A DNA stretch of 64,000 nt. Origin: Streptomyces zagrosensis. GTDB taxonomy: Bacteria > Actinomycetota > Actinomycetes > Streptomycetales > Streptomycetaceae. The stretch spans positions 434,001 through 498,000 of the forward strand of contig NZ_JACHJL010000001.1 in assembly GCF_014203645.1 (NCBI RefSeq), in the 5' to 3' direction. The translations under genes were made by a program, and so were the position numbers. Positions 14,597-23,307 of the stretch are shown here, piece by piece (within the stretch, counting starts at the first letter, position 1; every line of letters begins with the position of its first letter). The notes beneath the pieces were generated by a model, which ran no database searches, was not told the origin of the DNA, and worked only from the letters and a program-made list of their open reading frames with translations.

Positions 14597-16291
14597 ATGA
14601 CGGAACGACCCCCGCAGCACACCCCCAACCGTCAGCTCGCCGCGCTCATTGCCGAGGCCGGTTTCTCGCACGCCGGGCTCGCCCGGCGAGTGGACCAGCT
14701 TGGGCTAGAGCACGGCCTTGACCTGCGATACGACAAGACGTCGGTGACGCGCTGGCTGCGCGGACAACAGCCGCGTGGCACGACACCGGCGCTGATCGCC
14801 GAGGTCTTCACCCGGCGCCTTGGCAGACGGCTGTCCGCGCAGGACCTCGGCCTTGACGCGTGCGCCCCGGTGTACGCGGGCCTGGAGTTCGCTTCCTCGC
14901 CCGAGGAGGCGGTGGACATCGTCAGCGGGCTGTGGCGGAAGGACTCCGGCAGCCACAGCGAACTACGGAAGATCGCCTTCACCCCGGCCGGGCTGGTGGT
15001 GCCGAGCCGGGACTGGCTGATCGGGCGCGCCGACGAGCGGGTGGCACGTGGCGCGCCGGCCCCCGTCAGACCCTCGCACGGGGGGCCCGAGGGCCCCGGG
15101 CGCGTGGGGCCCCCAGGAGCGGGGCCTCCAGGAGCGGGGCCCGCAGGAGGGCGCCCCGGCGGCCCGGGGAGCAGCGGTGCCGCAGGCCCCGGCGGTGCCG
15201 TGGGGCACGGTGGCGTCGGCGGGGCCGCGCGTGGCCCGGGCGGTGGTCACGGCGCGCCGGCTGGGCAGACCGCGGTGGCCGGTGCCGCAGGCGCCGTCGC
15301 AGGTGTGGGCAGCGCACGCGTTCCGCTACAGAACCGGGTCGCGGTGCCGCGACAGCGGCTCACCGACCGCACCGACCGGGGCCCGGGGCATCGGGTCACC
15401 TCCGGCGATATCGCCGCGTTGCGCTCGGTCGGTGAGCTTTTCAGGGCGTTGGACCACGCGTACGGCGGTGGGCACGCGCGGCAGGCGCTGGTGCGCTATC
15501 TGGAGCACGAGGGCGAACCCATGCTGCGGGGCAGCTACGGGGAGTCCGTTGGGCGCCGGCTGTTCGCCGCGGTTGCGGACCTGACCCGGCTGGCCGGCTG
15601 GACCTCGTACGACATCGCCGCGCACGGTCTGGCACAGCGCTACTTCGTACAGTCGCTGCGGCTTGCCCAGGCCGCCGGCGACCGGGCGTACGGCAGCTAT
15701 GTGCTGGTGACGATGAGCCGCCAGGCCGTCTATCTGGGGCACGGCAGGGAGGCGGTGCAGCTTGCGCGGGTCGCCCAGCAGGGCGTGGGCTCCGGCGCAC
15801 CGCCGGTGGTGCAGGCGCTGTTGCACGCCGCTGAGGCGCGCGGGCACGGCGTACTCTCCGAGGCCCGCGCCTGCACGGCGTCGCTGGCGCGGGCGGAACG
15901 GGCGCTGGAGACGGCCCGGCCTGGAGACGACGTCCCGTATTGGGCGCGGTTCTTCGACGAGTCGCAGCTCGCGGACGACTTCGGGCACTGCTATCGGGAC
16001 CTCCAGCAGTACCGCGCAGCGGCCCAGCACGCCGAGCGTTCGCTGCAACTGCGAGGCGCTGCGTATGCACGCAGCCGCGTCTTTTGCCGAGTGGTGCTGG
16101 CGACGGCCCGGCTTGGCCTTGGCGAGTTGGAGCAGGCGTGCGCGCTCGGCGCCGAGGCGGCGCAGCAGGCGTCGGAGATGCGGTCGGTGCGCGCGGTGGA
16201 GTATGTGCGCGACTTCGAGCGCCGACTCGAACCGTACCGAGACGCCGCGCCCGTACGCGGGTACCGGGAGCGGGTAGCGGCGCTCGGGTGA
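14597..16291 (+). CDS. HTH/TPR-type transcriptional regulator with a long glycine-rich linker
   Basis: 564 residues. Residues 1-90 look like an HTH head (RQLAALIAEAGFSHAGLARR, then TSVTRWLRGQQP) as in the large Streptomyces HTH-TPR regulators related to NsdA. The second half is helical and TPR-like (residues 270-564, e.g. AAQHAERSLQLRGAAYARSR). Between them, about residues 155-255 are almost only Gly, Pro, Ala, Arg and Ser. This insertion is longer and simpler than I expect for the family and probably a flexible tether. It faces the convergent amine oxidase gene across a terminator at 16399-16430. The target is unknown. Confidence 0.75.
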   Translation: MTERPPQHTPNRQLAALIAEAGFSHAGLARRVDQLGLEHGLDLRYDKTSVTRWLRGQQPRGTTPALIAEVFTRRLGRRLSAQDLGLDACAPVYAGLEFASSPEEAVDIVSGLWRKDSGSHSELRKIAFTPAGLVVPSRDWLIGRADERVARGAPAPVRPSHGGPEGPGRVGPPGAGPPGAGPAGGRPGGPGSSGAAGPGGAVGHGGVGGAARGPGGGHGAPAGQTAVAGAAGAVAGVGSARVPLQNRVAVPRQRLTDRTDRGPGHRVTSGDIAALRSVGELFRALDHAYGGGHARQALVRYLEHEGEPMLRGSYGESVGRRLFAAVADLTRLAGWTSYDIAAHGLAQRYFVQSLRLAQAAGDRAYGSYVLVTMSRQAVYLGHGREAVQLARVAQQGVGSGAPPVVQALLHAAEARGHGVLSEARACTASLARAERALETARPGDDVPYWARFFDESQLADDFGHCYRDLQQYRAAAQHAERSLQLRGAAYARSRVFCRVVLATARLGLGELEQACALGAEAAQQASEMRSVRAVEYVRDFERRLEPYRDAAPVRGYRERVAALG

Positions 16292-16398
16292 GGTCCGAGC
16301 GCCGGCGCGGATGATGCCTGCTGGTGGCCCTGGGGCACCGCCCTGCGCCTTGCGGGGGAGCGCCCCGGCCAACGGTGCCGGATGGGCCGCCGCGCGGG

Positions 16399-16430
16399 CG
16401 CCGGACGGGTGCCGCACGGCCCGTCCGGCG
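16399..16430. terminator. Bidirectional terminator, 11-bp stem
   Basis: CGCCGGACGGG (16399-16409) pairs with CCCGTCCGGCG (16420-16430), between convergent stops. Confidence 0.75.
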
Positions 16431-16449
16431 GTCGCGGCGGGTTACGCGG

Positions 16450-17766
16450 CTACGCCGCCACGCTGAGCGGCGCCGGGTCGCAGCCCGGGGTGAGGCCGAA
16501 GTCACGGAGGACTTCACGGGCCGCCCGGCGGCCGGAGTAGAGCGCGCCCTGGGCCGAGCTCGTGTCGCGGTGGTCGCCGCACACGTACAGGCCGTGGAGC
16601 AGTCGGACCGGGCGGCGCAGGTCGTGCGGGGCGGGCATGGCCGGCACCGCGTAGGGATCATGGAAGGCGGCGAGCAGTCGCCAGCCGGTCGTTGAGGCGT
16701 CGTAGGCGCGGGCGAGTTGGTTGCGCACGGCGTGGTCGAGCGTGGCAGTCGGGGCCGTTGCCGCGGCGCCGAGCGTGACCGAGGTGATCAGCGCATGGCC
16801 CGGCTTGGCCCGTGAGGGGTCCACCTCGCTGGCCACCGTGGTGTACGCGACGGGGCCATGCCGGTCGCTGGCCAGGATGAGGGCGGGCTCGCGCAGTGGC
16901 GCCGCGTCGGCTGCGTAGTGCAGCACCGTGACCGGGTGAAAGTCCGGCAGCCGCAGCCCGGGCAGCAGTTCCGCGGCGGCCTTGGCGCCGGTGGCCACCA
17001 GCACGGAGCGACAGTTCAACTCGCCGTGCTCGGCGGTGGTGACGGTCGTGGTGGAGGCCGAGACGGCCCGTACGCCGGTACGTACCGTGCCCGGCGGCAG
17101 CGCACGGGCCAGCAGTTCCGGAACAGCGGACGCGCCGCCCGCCGGCAGGCACAGGCGCCCCCGGGCGTAGCCGCGCAGCACGAGGTCGGCGCAGCGACTG
17201 GAGGTCACCAGATCCGGGTCGGAGAGCAGCGCGGTCAGGAGCGGGCGCACAAAGCCGTCGATCGTGCGGGAGGGAAGGCCGCGGACCGAGAGCGCGGCGG
17301 CCGTGGGGCGCTCGGGGCGCGCCAGGAGCCGGTGCGTGGGCACCATGGCGAGCCTGCTGAGCGCGGCACCGAGCCGGGCCTGGTCGAGTCCGCCGATGCG
17401 CGGAGCGCGGGCCGCCGTGGCGAGCGCGCGCGCCGTGGTGAACACACCCCCGGTACTGCGGGGTTCACCGATCCGGTGCGTACGGCCCTCGCCGTGGACC
17501 AGTACGCCGGGCGAAAAGGGCCGCAGTGGCAGCCCCCTGAGCCCCGGCGTGCGCCAGAGCTCGGGAAAGGAAGTGTTGAGGAACTGGCTGCTGTGATCGA
17601 GCCGGAAGCCGTCGATTTCCTCGGTCGCCATGCGCCCGCCCACTCGCCGCTTGGCCTCGATAACCGTCACCGTCAGTCCGGCGCTGGTCAGTTGGTGGGC
17701 CGCGGCGAGGCCAGAGAGGCCGGCCCCGACGATGACGACGTCCGTGTGGCGTGTGCTGCTGAGCAC
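16450..17766 (-). CDS. FAD-dependent amine oxidoreductase / protoporphyrinogen oxidase-like
   Basis: 438 residues. The N-terminus has the dinucleotide-binding fold DVVIVGAGLSGLAAAHQL with the ribose-binding acid in VIEAKRRVGGRM, followed by the GG-doublet region. The C-terminal YVCGDHRDTSSAQGALYSGR is the second FAD-contact motif of the monoamine-oxidase/phytoene-desaturase superfamily. The substrate cannot be told from sequence. There is no signal peptide, so it is cytoplasmic. The ATG at 17766 has GGGAGGGG-type pairing upstream. It is probably monocistronic. Confidence 0.85.
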   Translation of the reverse strand: MLSSTRHTDVVIVGAGLSGLAAAHQLTSAGLTVTVIEAKRRVGGRMATEEIDGFRLDHSSQFLNTSFPELWRTPGLRGLPLRPFSPGVLVHGEGRTHRIGEPRSTGGVFTTARALATAARAPRIGGLDQARLGAALSRLAMVPTHRLLARPERPTAAALSVRGLPSRTIDGFVRPLLTALLSDPDLVTSSRCADLVLRGYARGRLCLPAGGASAVPELLARALPPGTVRTGVRAVSASTTTVTTAEHGELNCRSVLVATGAKAAAELLPGLRLPDFHPVTVLHYAADAAPLREPALILASDRHGPVAYTTVASEVDPSRAKPGHALITSVTLGAAATAPTATLDHAVRNQLARAYDASTTGWRLLAAFHDPYAVPAMPAPHDLRRPVRLLHGLYVCGDHRDTSSAQGALYSGRRAAREVLRDFGLTPGCDPAPLSVAA

Positions 17767-18160
17767 GTGCCCCTCCCGAGGTCGCTGCGAGGTGTTCTGG
17801 GCCTTGATGCCCTCAACTGGCTACGGGGATGCATGACGCAGTCTTGGGGGCTTGACGGTACTGAGAGAGCCAGGCGACGACAGTCGCGCACGGACCGTGC
17901 ACGGTCGCACGGCGGTCGCACGGTGGTCGTGCGTCGCTGGCGGACGCCTCGGGTGCTGGTGGTGGGACGGGGGCGCGGGGAGTTGGGGGCGTGAGCCCCA
18001 CGGTGCGGGCGTGAGCCCAACCATGGAGGCGTGAGCTGTCACGTAGGGGAGCGCGGGCGCGGGGTGCGGGGCGAGTGCGGGCGTACGAGGCGGGGATGAC
18101 CCTCGGGTAGGGGGCGTGCGGCGCGCTTGGGCGGAGCAGTGGCTGGGGCTTGCCGCGGGC
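17767..18160. other. Intergenic region between amine oxidase and epimerase genes
   Basis: 394 bases without a supported gene. It contains repeated GGTCGCACGG-type 11-mers around 17900-17935 and three GGCGTGAGC copies at 20-bp spacing (17988, 18008, 18028). Confidence 0.55.
17988..18036 (+). repeat. GGCGTGAGC x 3 at 20-bp spacing
   Basis: The 9-mer begins at 17988, 18008 and 18028, close to two helical turns apart; the first two are followed by CC. It lies upstream of the amine oxidase gene on the minus strand. Confidence 0.7.
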
Positions 18161-19087
18161 TCAGTGCCTGTTGGGCGCTCCCTGGGCCGTGCCGCGGGTG
18201 GTCCAGGCGGCCCGCACCGCATCATCGACGCGGGGAAAGGCGAACGTGAAGCCGGAGTCGAGCAGGCGTTGGGGGATGACCCGCTGGCTACTGAGGACAT
18301 CGGTGGCCAACTCGCCAAGGGCGAGGCGTAGCGCGGGCCGGGGCACGGCCAGTGCGGTGGGGCGGTGTAGCACCCGGCCCATGGCGGCGGTGACCTCGCG
18401 GTTGGTGACCGGGTGCGGTGCGGTGAGGTTCACCGGGCCCGACAGCGACTCGGTGTCGATGATGTGGCGTAGGGCCGCGATCTCGTCCCGTAGCGCGATG
18501 AAGCTCCAGAACTGGTCTCCGGCGCCGAGCCGTCCGCCGAGACCCGCCCTGAAGAGCGGAAACATGCGCCCCCAAGCGCCCCCTTGGCGCGCCACGACCA
18601 GTCCGGTACGGGCGTACGCGGTGCGGATGCCCGCCTCGACGGCTGGCGCCGCCGCCTCCTCCCACTCCTGGCACAGATCGGCCAGGAACCCATGCCCGGG
18701 CGGGGCGTACTCGTCCACGGGGCGGTCGCCGGTGTCGCCGTAGATGCCGATGGCACTGCCGGAGATCATCAGCTCGGGCGGGGTATCCAGCGAGGCGACG
18801 GCCTCGGCGATGGCGGCGGTGCCCAGCACTCGGCTGTCCCGCAACTCCCGCTTGCGGGCAGCGCTCCAGCGCCGGTCCGCGATGCCCGCGCCCGCCAGGT
18901 GGACCACGGCCTCGCAGCCGATGAGCCCGGTCGCGTCCACCCATTGCCTGCGCGGGTCCCACTCCACCTCGTGATCCGTCCGCGGGGTATGGCGTACGAG
19001 GCGTACGACATGGTGGCCGTCCGTGCGGAGCGCGTGGGCGAGGGCGGAGCCGATGAGGCCCGTCGAACCGGTGACTGCGATACGCAT
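18161..19087 (-). CDS. TIGR01777 family sugar-nucleotide epimerase-like protein
   Basis: 308 residues. MRIAVTGSTGLIGSALAHAL is the NAD(P)-binding TGxxGxxG of an extended SDR. VVHLAGAGIADRRWSAARK, the SGSAIGIYG block and the C-terminal DVLSSQRVIPQRLLDSGF are typical of the TIGR01777 (YfcH-like) family. Biochemical function is not established. The gene also sits near lipA/lipB and the lipoyl E2 in mycobacteria (Rv2216). The start at 19087 has AGGA upstream and begins exactly at the domain. Confidence 0.88.
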   Translation of the reverse strand: MRIAVTGSTGLIGSALAHALRTDGHHVVRLVRHTPRTDHEVEWDPRRQWVDATGLIGCEAVVHLAGAGIADRRWSAARKRELRDSRVLGTAAIAEAVASLDTPPELMISGSAIGIYGDTGDRPVDEYAPPGHGFLADLCQEWEEAAAPAVEAGIRTAYARTGLVVARQGGAWGRMFPLFRAGLGGRLGAGDQFWSFIALRDEIAALRHIIDTESLSGPVNLTAPHPVTNREVTAAMGRVLHRPTALAVPRPALRLALGELATDVLSSQRVIPQRLLDSGFTFAFPRVDDAVRAAWTTRGTAQGAPNRH

Positions 19088-19326
19088 AGGGGCCATCCTG
19101 CCCCCGATGGGCACCGGGATGTGCGGAGACAGGCGGACGGGGAGCGGGCGAGCCGGGGAGCTGAGTAGCCGAGGAGTGGCGGGCGGCTCGGGGGGCGGTG
19201 AGTGGGAAGAAGAGTGGGGACGCGCGAGCAGTAGGCGTTTGGAGCGGGCGGCGAGCGGCGGGGAGCGCTGGGGGGTGGGCGAAAAGGGATGTCCGAGGCG
19301 CGGCACCGGATGGCACAGTGTTGCGC

Positions 19327-19953
19327 ATGTCTGAACCCGCACCGGTGCCATCTCCCGCCGTTCCCGAACCGGTGCGGCCGTCGTCCGCGCACCCGGCCGG
19401 CCTTGCGCCACAGCCCTCCGCCGCACAGCCCTCCGTCGCGCAGCCTCCCGCCGCGCAGCCTTCCGCCGGTGGCCTGACGGTGCGGCTCGCGCGGTCGGCG
19501 GACGGAGCGGCGCTGGGCGCCCTCGACCGGCGCGCCTGGTCGCGGTTGCACTCCGTGCAACCGCGACCCACGCCCCCCTACGCGCCATTCTTTGACGCTC
19601 AGCACCCGCCCGCGCAGCACCTGGTCGCCGAGGTGGACGGCCGGGTGGCGGGCTACATCCGGCTGCTCCCGCCGACGCCGCTGGCCGCCAATGCGCATGT
19701 ACGCCAGATCCAGGGGCTCGCCGTCGATGAGTGGGCCCGGGGCCGCGGCGTGGGGCGGGGACTGTTGCACGCGGCATGTGCGGAGGCCCGCCGGCAAGGC
19801 GCGGTGCGGCTCACGCTGCGGGTGCTGGGGCACAACACGCCGGCGCGGCGGTTGTACGAGGCTGCGGGCTTCGCCGTGGAGGGGGTGCTGGCGGGGGAGT
19901 TCCTGCTGGAGGGGGCGTACGTGGACGATGTGCTGATGGGCCGAAGCCTCTGA
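19327..19953 (+). CDS. GNAT family N-acetyltransferase
   Basis: 208 residues. After a Pro/Ala-rich tail (about residues 1-48, with repeated AQPS/AQPP) comes a GNAT domain with QGLAVDEWARGRGVGRGLL, where RGRGVG is the acetyl-CoA loop, and the C-terminal HNTPARRLYEAAGFAVEG. Acceptor unknown. The ATG at 19327 is the last before the domain; upstream in-frame sequence is Gly/Arg-rich and not conserved. It is divergent from the epimerase gene and converges on the DUF4240 gene. Confidence 0.85.
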   Translation: MSEPAPVPSPAVPEPVRPSSAHPAGLAPQPSAAQPSVAQPPAAQPSAGGLTVRLARSADGAALGALDRRAWSRLHSVQPRPTPPYAPFFDAQHPPAQHLVAEVDGRVAGYIRLLPPTPLAANAHVRQIQGLAVDEWARGRGVGRGLLHAACAEARRQGAVRLTLRVLGHNTPARRLYEAAGFAVEGVLAGEFLLEGAYVDDVLMGRSL

Positions 19954-20032
19954 GGGCGTTGTCTGCCGGCTGTAGACGTGGTGCCCGGGTGCGTTCCAGC
20001 GAGCTGGTGCCCGTGGGCCTGGCACCCGATGA

Positions 20033-20069
20033 CCCGGGGCCCGGCGAGTTGACGCCGCCCGGCCCCGGG
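20033..20069. terminator. Hairpin between convergent GNAT and DUF4240 genes
   Basis: CCCGGGGCC (20033-20041) pairs with GGCCCCGGG (20061-20069). The CGGCG/CGCCG inner stem extends it. Confidence 0.65.
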
Positions 20070-20085
20070 CCCTGGGCTACGGGTG

Positions 20086-20613
20086 TCAGGTCCCGGCCTT
20101 GCGGAACCGCGTCCAGAGCAGGGGAAAGCGGTCCGCCAGGGCCTTGGTGTCGCGGAGCGGGAGCGCGGGGCCATCGGGCTCGCTCGGGGGCTCGGCAAGG
20201 CCGAGGTCGGGCGTTTCTACGCCGGTGAGCTGTTCGTACGCCTCGTCCGCCGCGTAGCCCAGATCCTCCGCATCACCGTCCGCGCGCGGGTCGAAGTCAT
20301 CGAGCAGGTGCGCCAGGTCATCGGGTTCGTGCAGCGCGCCTTCGAAGACCTCCCGGCCCTGGCCGATCAGCCAGCATCGGAAGTCGTCGAACGCATCGTC
20401 GTTCGCGCCGTCGAGCAGCACGGCGGCGGCGCCCCACAGGTCCCAGCGATAGGCGCGGTTGTAGCGCGCGTCGAAGTGGCGGGCGAAATCGACCACGGAG
20501 TCCGGGTCGAGTTGCAGCAGCCGGTCGATCAGCAGGTCAGCTTGATACTCGGGATCGCCATCGGCGGCCTCACGAGATGAGTCGATCAGTGCCCAGAACT
20601 CCGTCTCGTCCAT
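20086..20613 (-). CDS. DUF4240 domain protein
   Basis: 175 residues, acidic. It begins MDETEFWALIDSSRE, followed by FARHFDARYNRAYRWDLWGAA and DAFDDFRCWLIGQGREVFE, the conserved blocks of DUF4240, a soluble family of unknown function common in Streptomyces. The ATG at 20613 coincides with the domain start; the ribosome site is weak, and an ATG five codons upstream is possible. The promoter region is shared with the divergent SDR gene. Confidence 0.85.
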   Translation of the reverse strand: MDETEFWALIDSSREAADGDPEYQADLLIDRLLQLDPDSVVDFARHFDARYNRAYRWDLWGAAAVLLDGANDDAFDDFRCWLIGQGREVFEGALHEPDDLAHLLDDFDPRADGDAEDLGYAADEAYEQLTGVETPDLGLAEPPSEPDGPALPLRDTKALADRFPLLWTRFRKAGT

Positions 20614-20713
20614 CACAGGGACCAGCATCGGTCCTGCGCCCCGGCCATGCACGCCGAGTGCCCCGGATGCTGCTGTGTCGTTACCACGCACAGGTCGGCC
20701 CGTTATTTCCCAG

Positions 20714-20747
20714 CTCGTACGACCGTCGTGCGATTCGCTCGTACGAG
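20714..20747. promoter_or_regulatory. Paired CTCGTACGA palindromes (possible operator)
   Basis: CTCGTACGA at 20714-20722 and the full palindrome CTCGTACGAG at 20738-20747 lie 24 bp apart in the divergent gap. The AT-rich element follows. The layout resembles an operator for a dimeric regulator. CGTACG is frequent in this DNA, so the call is tentative. Confidence 0.35.
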
Positions 20748-20862
20748 ACGGGCTGCTTTGTATTGTTTTGTTCCAGGTGGCCTCATCGGTGCGGGGTACC
20801 GACATGGCACGCCCGCGGGAATCACGACAGGAGATGACTCGATTTCCCGGCACTGTCGTGAG

Positions 20863-20898
20863 CGGCAACAACGCAACACGCGGCAACAACGCGACACG
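20863..20898 (+). repeat. Tandem 18-bp repeat before the SDR gene
   Basis: CGGCAACAACGCAACACG (20863-20880) is repeated at 20881-20898 with one mismatch. It ends 23 bases before the GTG start. Confidence 0.85.
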
Positions 20899-20921
20899 CT
20901 AAGCGGAAGGGACGTGCGCAG

Positions 20922-21875
20922 GTGAAGACTGAGGGAACAGTCGCGCTGGCGGATAAAATCGCACTGGTCGCGGGGGCGACGCGCGGCGCGAGTAGGGCGA
21001 TCGCCGTCGCGCTGGGGCAGGCGGGCGCCACCGTCTATGTGACCGGCCGCACCTCGCGTCAGGCCGGTGGCCCCGATGGCACCGGAATCTTGGTGAGCGA
21101 GGTGGGCCGGGCGAGCGAGACCATCGAGGAGACGGCGGAGTTGGTGACGGCGGCCGGCGGCACCGGTATCCCCGTACGCACCGACCACCTGGAGCCGGAG
21201 CAGGTACGCGCCTTGGCGGAACGCATCGACGGCGAGCAAGGGCGATTGGACATCCTGGTCAACGGGGTGTGGGGCGGCGACCGGCTGATCGAGTTCGATA
21301 CGAAGGCGTGGGATGTGGACCTCGACAAGGGGCTGCGCATGCTGCGGCTCGGCATCGACACCCACCTCATCACCAACCACTACGTGCTGCCCCTGGTGAT
21401 CCGCAGGGCCGGCGGGCTGGTGGTCGAGGTGACCGATGGCACGGCCGAGTCGAACAAGACCTATCGCAGCAACCTCTTCTTCGATATTGCAAAAAACGTG
21501 CCGATCCGGGCGGCGTTCGGCATTTCCGAGGAGGTGAAGGAGTACGGCGGCACGGCCGTCAGCATGTCGCCCGGCTTCTTGCGCTCGGAAGAGATGCTGG
21601 ACCACTTCGGGGTGACGGAGGACAACTGGCGCGACGCGACCGCGCAGGAGCCGCACTTCGCGATCGCCGAGTCGCCGGCGTTCATCGGCAAGGCGGTCGT
21701 CGCGCTCGCCGCAGACGAGGGCAAGGCCCGATGGAACGGTGCCTCACTCTCCAGCGGCGAACTGGCCAAGGTGTACGGCTTCAGGGACACCGATGGCTCG
21801 CAGCCGGACTGTGACGGCTACTTCCGCGACATCGTCTACGGCGGCAAGGACGGCACGGCGGCGGACTACCGGTAG
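20922..21875 (+). CDS. SDR-family oxidoreductase lacking the catalytic tyrosine
   Basis: 317 residues. The Rossmann start is ALVAGATRGASRAIAVALG, and LDILVNGVWGG is the NAG-like strand-4 motif. The expected catalytic Tyr-x3-Lys appears as Phe187-x3-Lys191 in NLFFDIAK, so the Tyr that normally donates the proton is missing. The codons around it (GAT ATT GCA AAA) are unusually AT-rich for this genome. The C-terminal WNGASLSSGELAKVYGF is typical of this SDR subgroup. Start GTG 20922 follows GGAAGGGA. It may be an inactive or repurposed SDR; another Tyr (in KTYRSN) may compensate. Confidence 0.82.
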   Translation: MKTEGTVALADKIALVAGATRGASRAIAVALGQAGATVYVTGRTSRQAGGPDGTGILVSEVGRASETIEETAELVTAAGGTGIPVRTDHLEPEQVRALAERIDGEQGRLDILVNGVWGGDRLIEFDTKAWDVDLDKGLRMLRLGIDTHLITNHYVLPLVIRRAGGLVVEVTDGTAESNKTYRSNLFFDIAKNVPIRAAFGISEEVKEYGGTAVSMSPGFLRSEEMLDHFGVTEDNWRDATAQEPHFAIAESPAFIGKAVVALAADEGKARWNGASLSSGELAKVYGFRDTDGSQPDCDGYFRDIVYGGKDGTAADYR

Positions 21876-21892
21876 GCGCGGCCTTTGACGAA

Positions 21893-21943
21893 CCCCTGCC
21901 GGCGTGACCGGGGCCTTTGGGGCCGTGCCACGCCGGGCAGGGG
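21893..21943. terminator. Hairpin between convergent SDR and WYL genes
   Basis: CCCCTGCCGGCGTG (21893-21906) pairs with CACGCCGGGCAGGGG (21929-21943) with one bulged G. Confidence 0.65.
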
Positions 21944-21986
21944 CCCGTACCGGCTCGGCCAGCGCTCCGCGGCCCCGCGCTCCGCG

Positions 21987-22046
21987 CCCGTACGGGCTTG
22001 GCCCGAGCCCCCGAGCCCCCGAGCCCCGTACAGGCTTGGCCCGAGC
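21987..22046. repeat. 22-bp direct repeat in a convergent gap
   Basis: A 22-base sequence, core GGCTTGGCCCGAGC, occurs at 21987-22008 and 22025-22046 with one mismatch. Short CCCCGAGC units lie between them. Confidence 0.8.
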
Positions 22047-22170
22047 TTGGTCCGCGGGGCCCTGCCAGCTCGGATCTCGGCAGGTCTGATCTGGGCCGGT
22101 CTGGGCTGGTCTTGTCTGGGGGGCCGCCCAGTGCCCGGGCCTTCCCGGGGCGCTGTGCCGCGGTGGCCGG

Positions 22171-23154
22171 CTACTGCCTCGGGGATCGCTCACCATAGAG
22201 GGCCGCCGCTCGGGCCAGTGCTGCGGCGACGCGCTCGCGTAGTGCCAATGGCTGGAGCACCTCGCACTCCGGGCCCAGCCCCAGCAGTTGCTCGTAGGCG
22301 ACCTCCAGCGTCTCAACGGCGAGGGTGACCGTCATCCACCCCTGTTCATCGGGGCCGGCCGCCGCCGCCATCGCCTCCCGGGCGGCCAATGGGTCCGTGG
22401 CGTGCGGCAGTTGTCGTGCGCCACGCTCGGACAGTCGCAACACGATCTCGGTTTGCAAGATGGAGCGTAGGAACTGCTGCGCCTGCTTTGCCCAGAAGTC
22501 GGGCAGCTCGAAGCTCGTATCGCGCTCGAAGCGCTCATCGGACCGGGTGATGGCGGCGAACCGATCGACACGGTAGACCCGCCAGGACTCGCCGACTCGC
22601 GCCGCCAGATACCAGACGCCTGCCTTGAGCACGAGCCCGTACGGCTCCAGCGTGCGCTCCACCTCCGTTCCGCTACGGCGGTAGCGCCCGGTGATCCGCC
22701 GGTCGTCCCAGACCGCGTCCGCGATCGTCGGCAGCAACTGCGGCGGGGTCGGCTCGTGATACCAGCCGGGCGCATCGAGATGAAAGCGCTGGGCCGCACC
22801 GTCCGCAGCGTCGCTCAGCTCGGGCAACAGCGCGGCCGACACCTTTAGCCGCGCCGCCGAAGCCGCGTCCGCGAGGCCCATCTCGCGCAGGGCGGATGGC
22901 ACTCCGGACAAAAACAGCGCCTCCGCCTCGCTGCGGCCGAGGCCGGTGAGCCGGGTGCGATAGCCGCCGATGAGGCGGTAGCCACCGACTCTGCCCCGGT
23001 CTGCGTACACCGGGACTCCAGCCTCGGACAGGGCCAGCACATCCCTGACCACCGTCCGCTCCGATACCTCCAGCCGGTCCGCCAACTCGGCCCCCGTCAT
23101 GGAGGCCCGAGACTGGAGCAGCAACACCATCTTGATCAGTCGGGCCGCGCGCAT
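22171..23154 (-). CDS. WYL-domain transcriptional regulator (DeoR-like HTH)
   Basis: 327 residues. The N-terminal winged HTH reads LLLQSRASMTGAELADRLEV then SERTVVRDVLALSEAGVPVY. The middle holds the WYL region (GVWYLAARVGESWRVYRVDR), and the C-terminus holds the WCX part. WYL regulators sense ligands through the WYL domain and usually control nearby genes. Start 23154 (MRAARLIKM) is at the domain; an ATG five codons earlier (MHDDP) is possible. The target may be the convergent SDR gene, but nothing in the sequence proves it. Confidence 0.88.
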   Translation of the reverse strand: MRAARLIKMVLLLQSRASMTGAELADRLEVSERTVVRDVLALSEAGVPVYADRGRVGGYRLIGGYRTRLTGLGRSEAEALFLSGVPSALREMGLADAASAARLKVSAALLPELSDAADGAAQRFHLDAPGWYHEPTPPQLLPTIADAVWDDRRITGRYRRSGTEVERTLEPYGLVLKAGVWYLAARVGESWRVYRVDRFAAITRSDERFERDTSFELPDFWAKQAQQFLRSILQTEIVLRLSERGARQLPHATDPLAAREAMAAAAGPDEQGWMTVTLAVETLEVAYEQLLGLGPECEVLQPLALRERVAAALARAAALYGERSPRQ

Positions 23155-23307
23155 GGGGTCATCATGCACGCGGCCACTGACAGTCGCCTTGCCGGTAGGG
23201 AAGGGGGCCGAGCCGGGCTCGCCACGGGCCGGCCGGCTTACCGCACGCGCCGCGGCACGGAAGAGCCCGCACCGCTCGGAGCACGCCCCGATTGCGGCCC
23301 GCGCGGA

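Larger units (their letters stand above)
20614..20921. other. Divergent promoter region, DUF4240 / SDR
   Basis: 308 bases, locally AT-richer (TTGTATTGTTTTG at 20758-20770). It contains the palindromic pair at 20714-20747 and the direct repeat at 20863-20898. Confidence 0.6.

Noticed and set aside
16858..17994. 378-codon plus-strand frame opposite the amine oxidase gene
   Set aside because: It is the antisense shadow of a clear FAD enzyme and has no recognisable domain.
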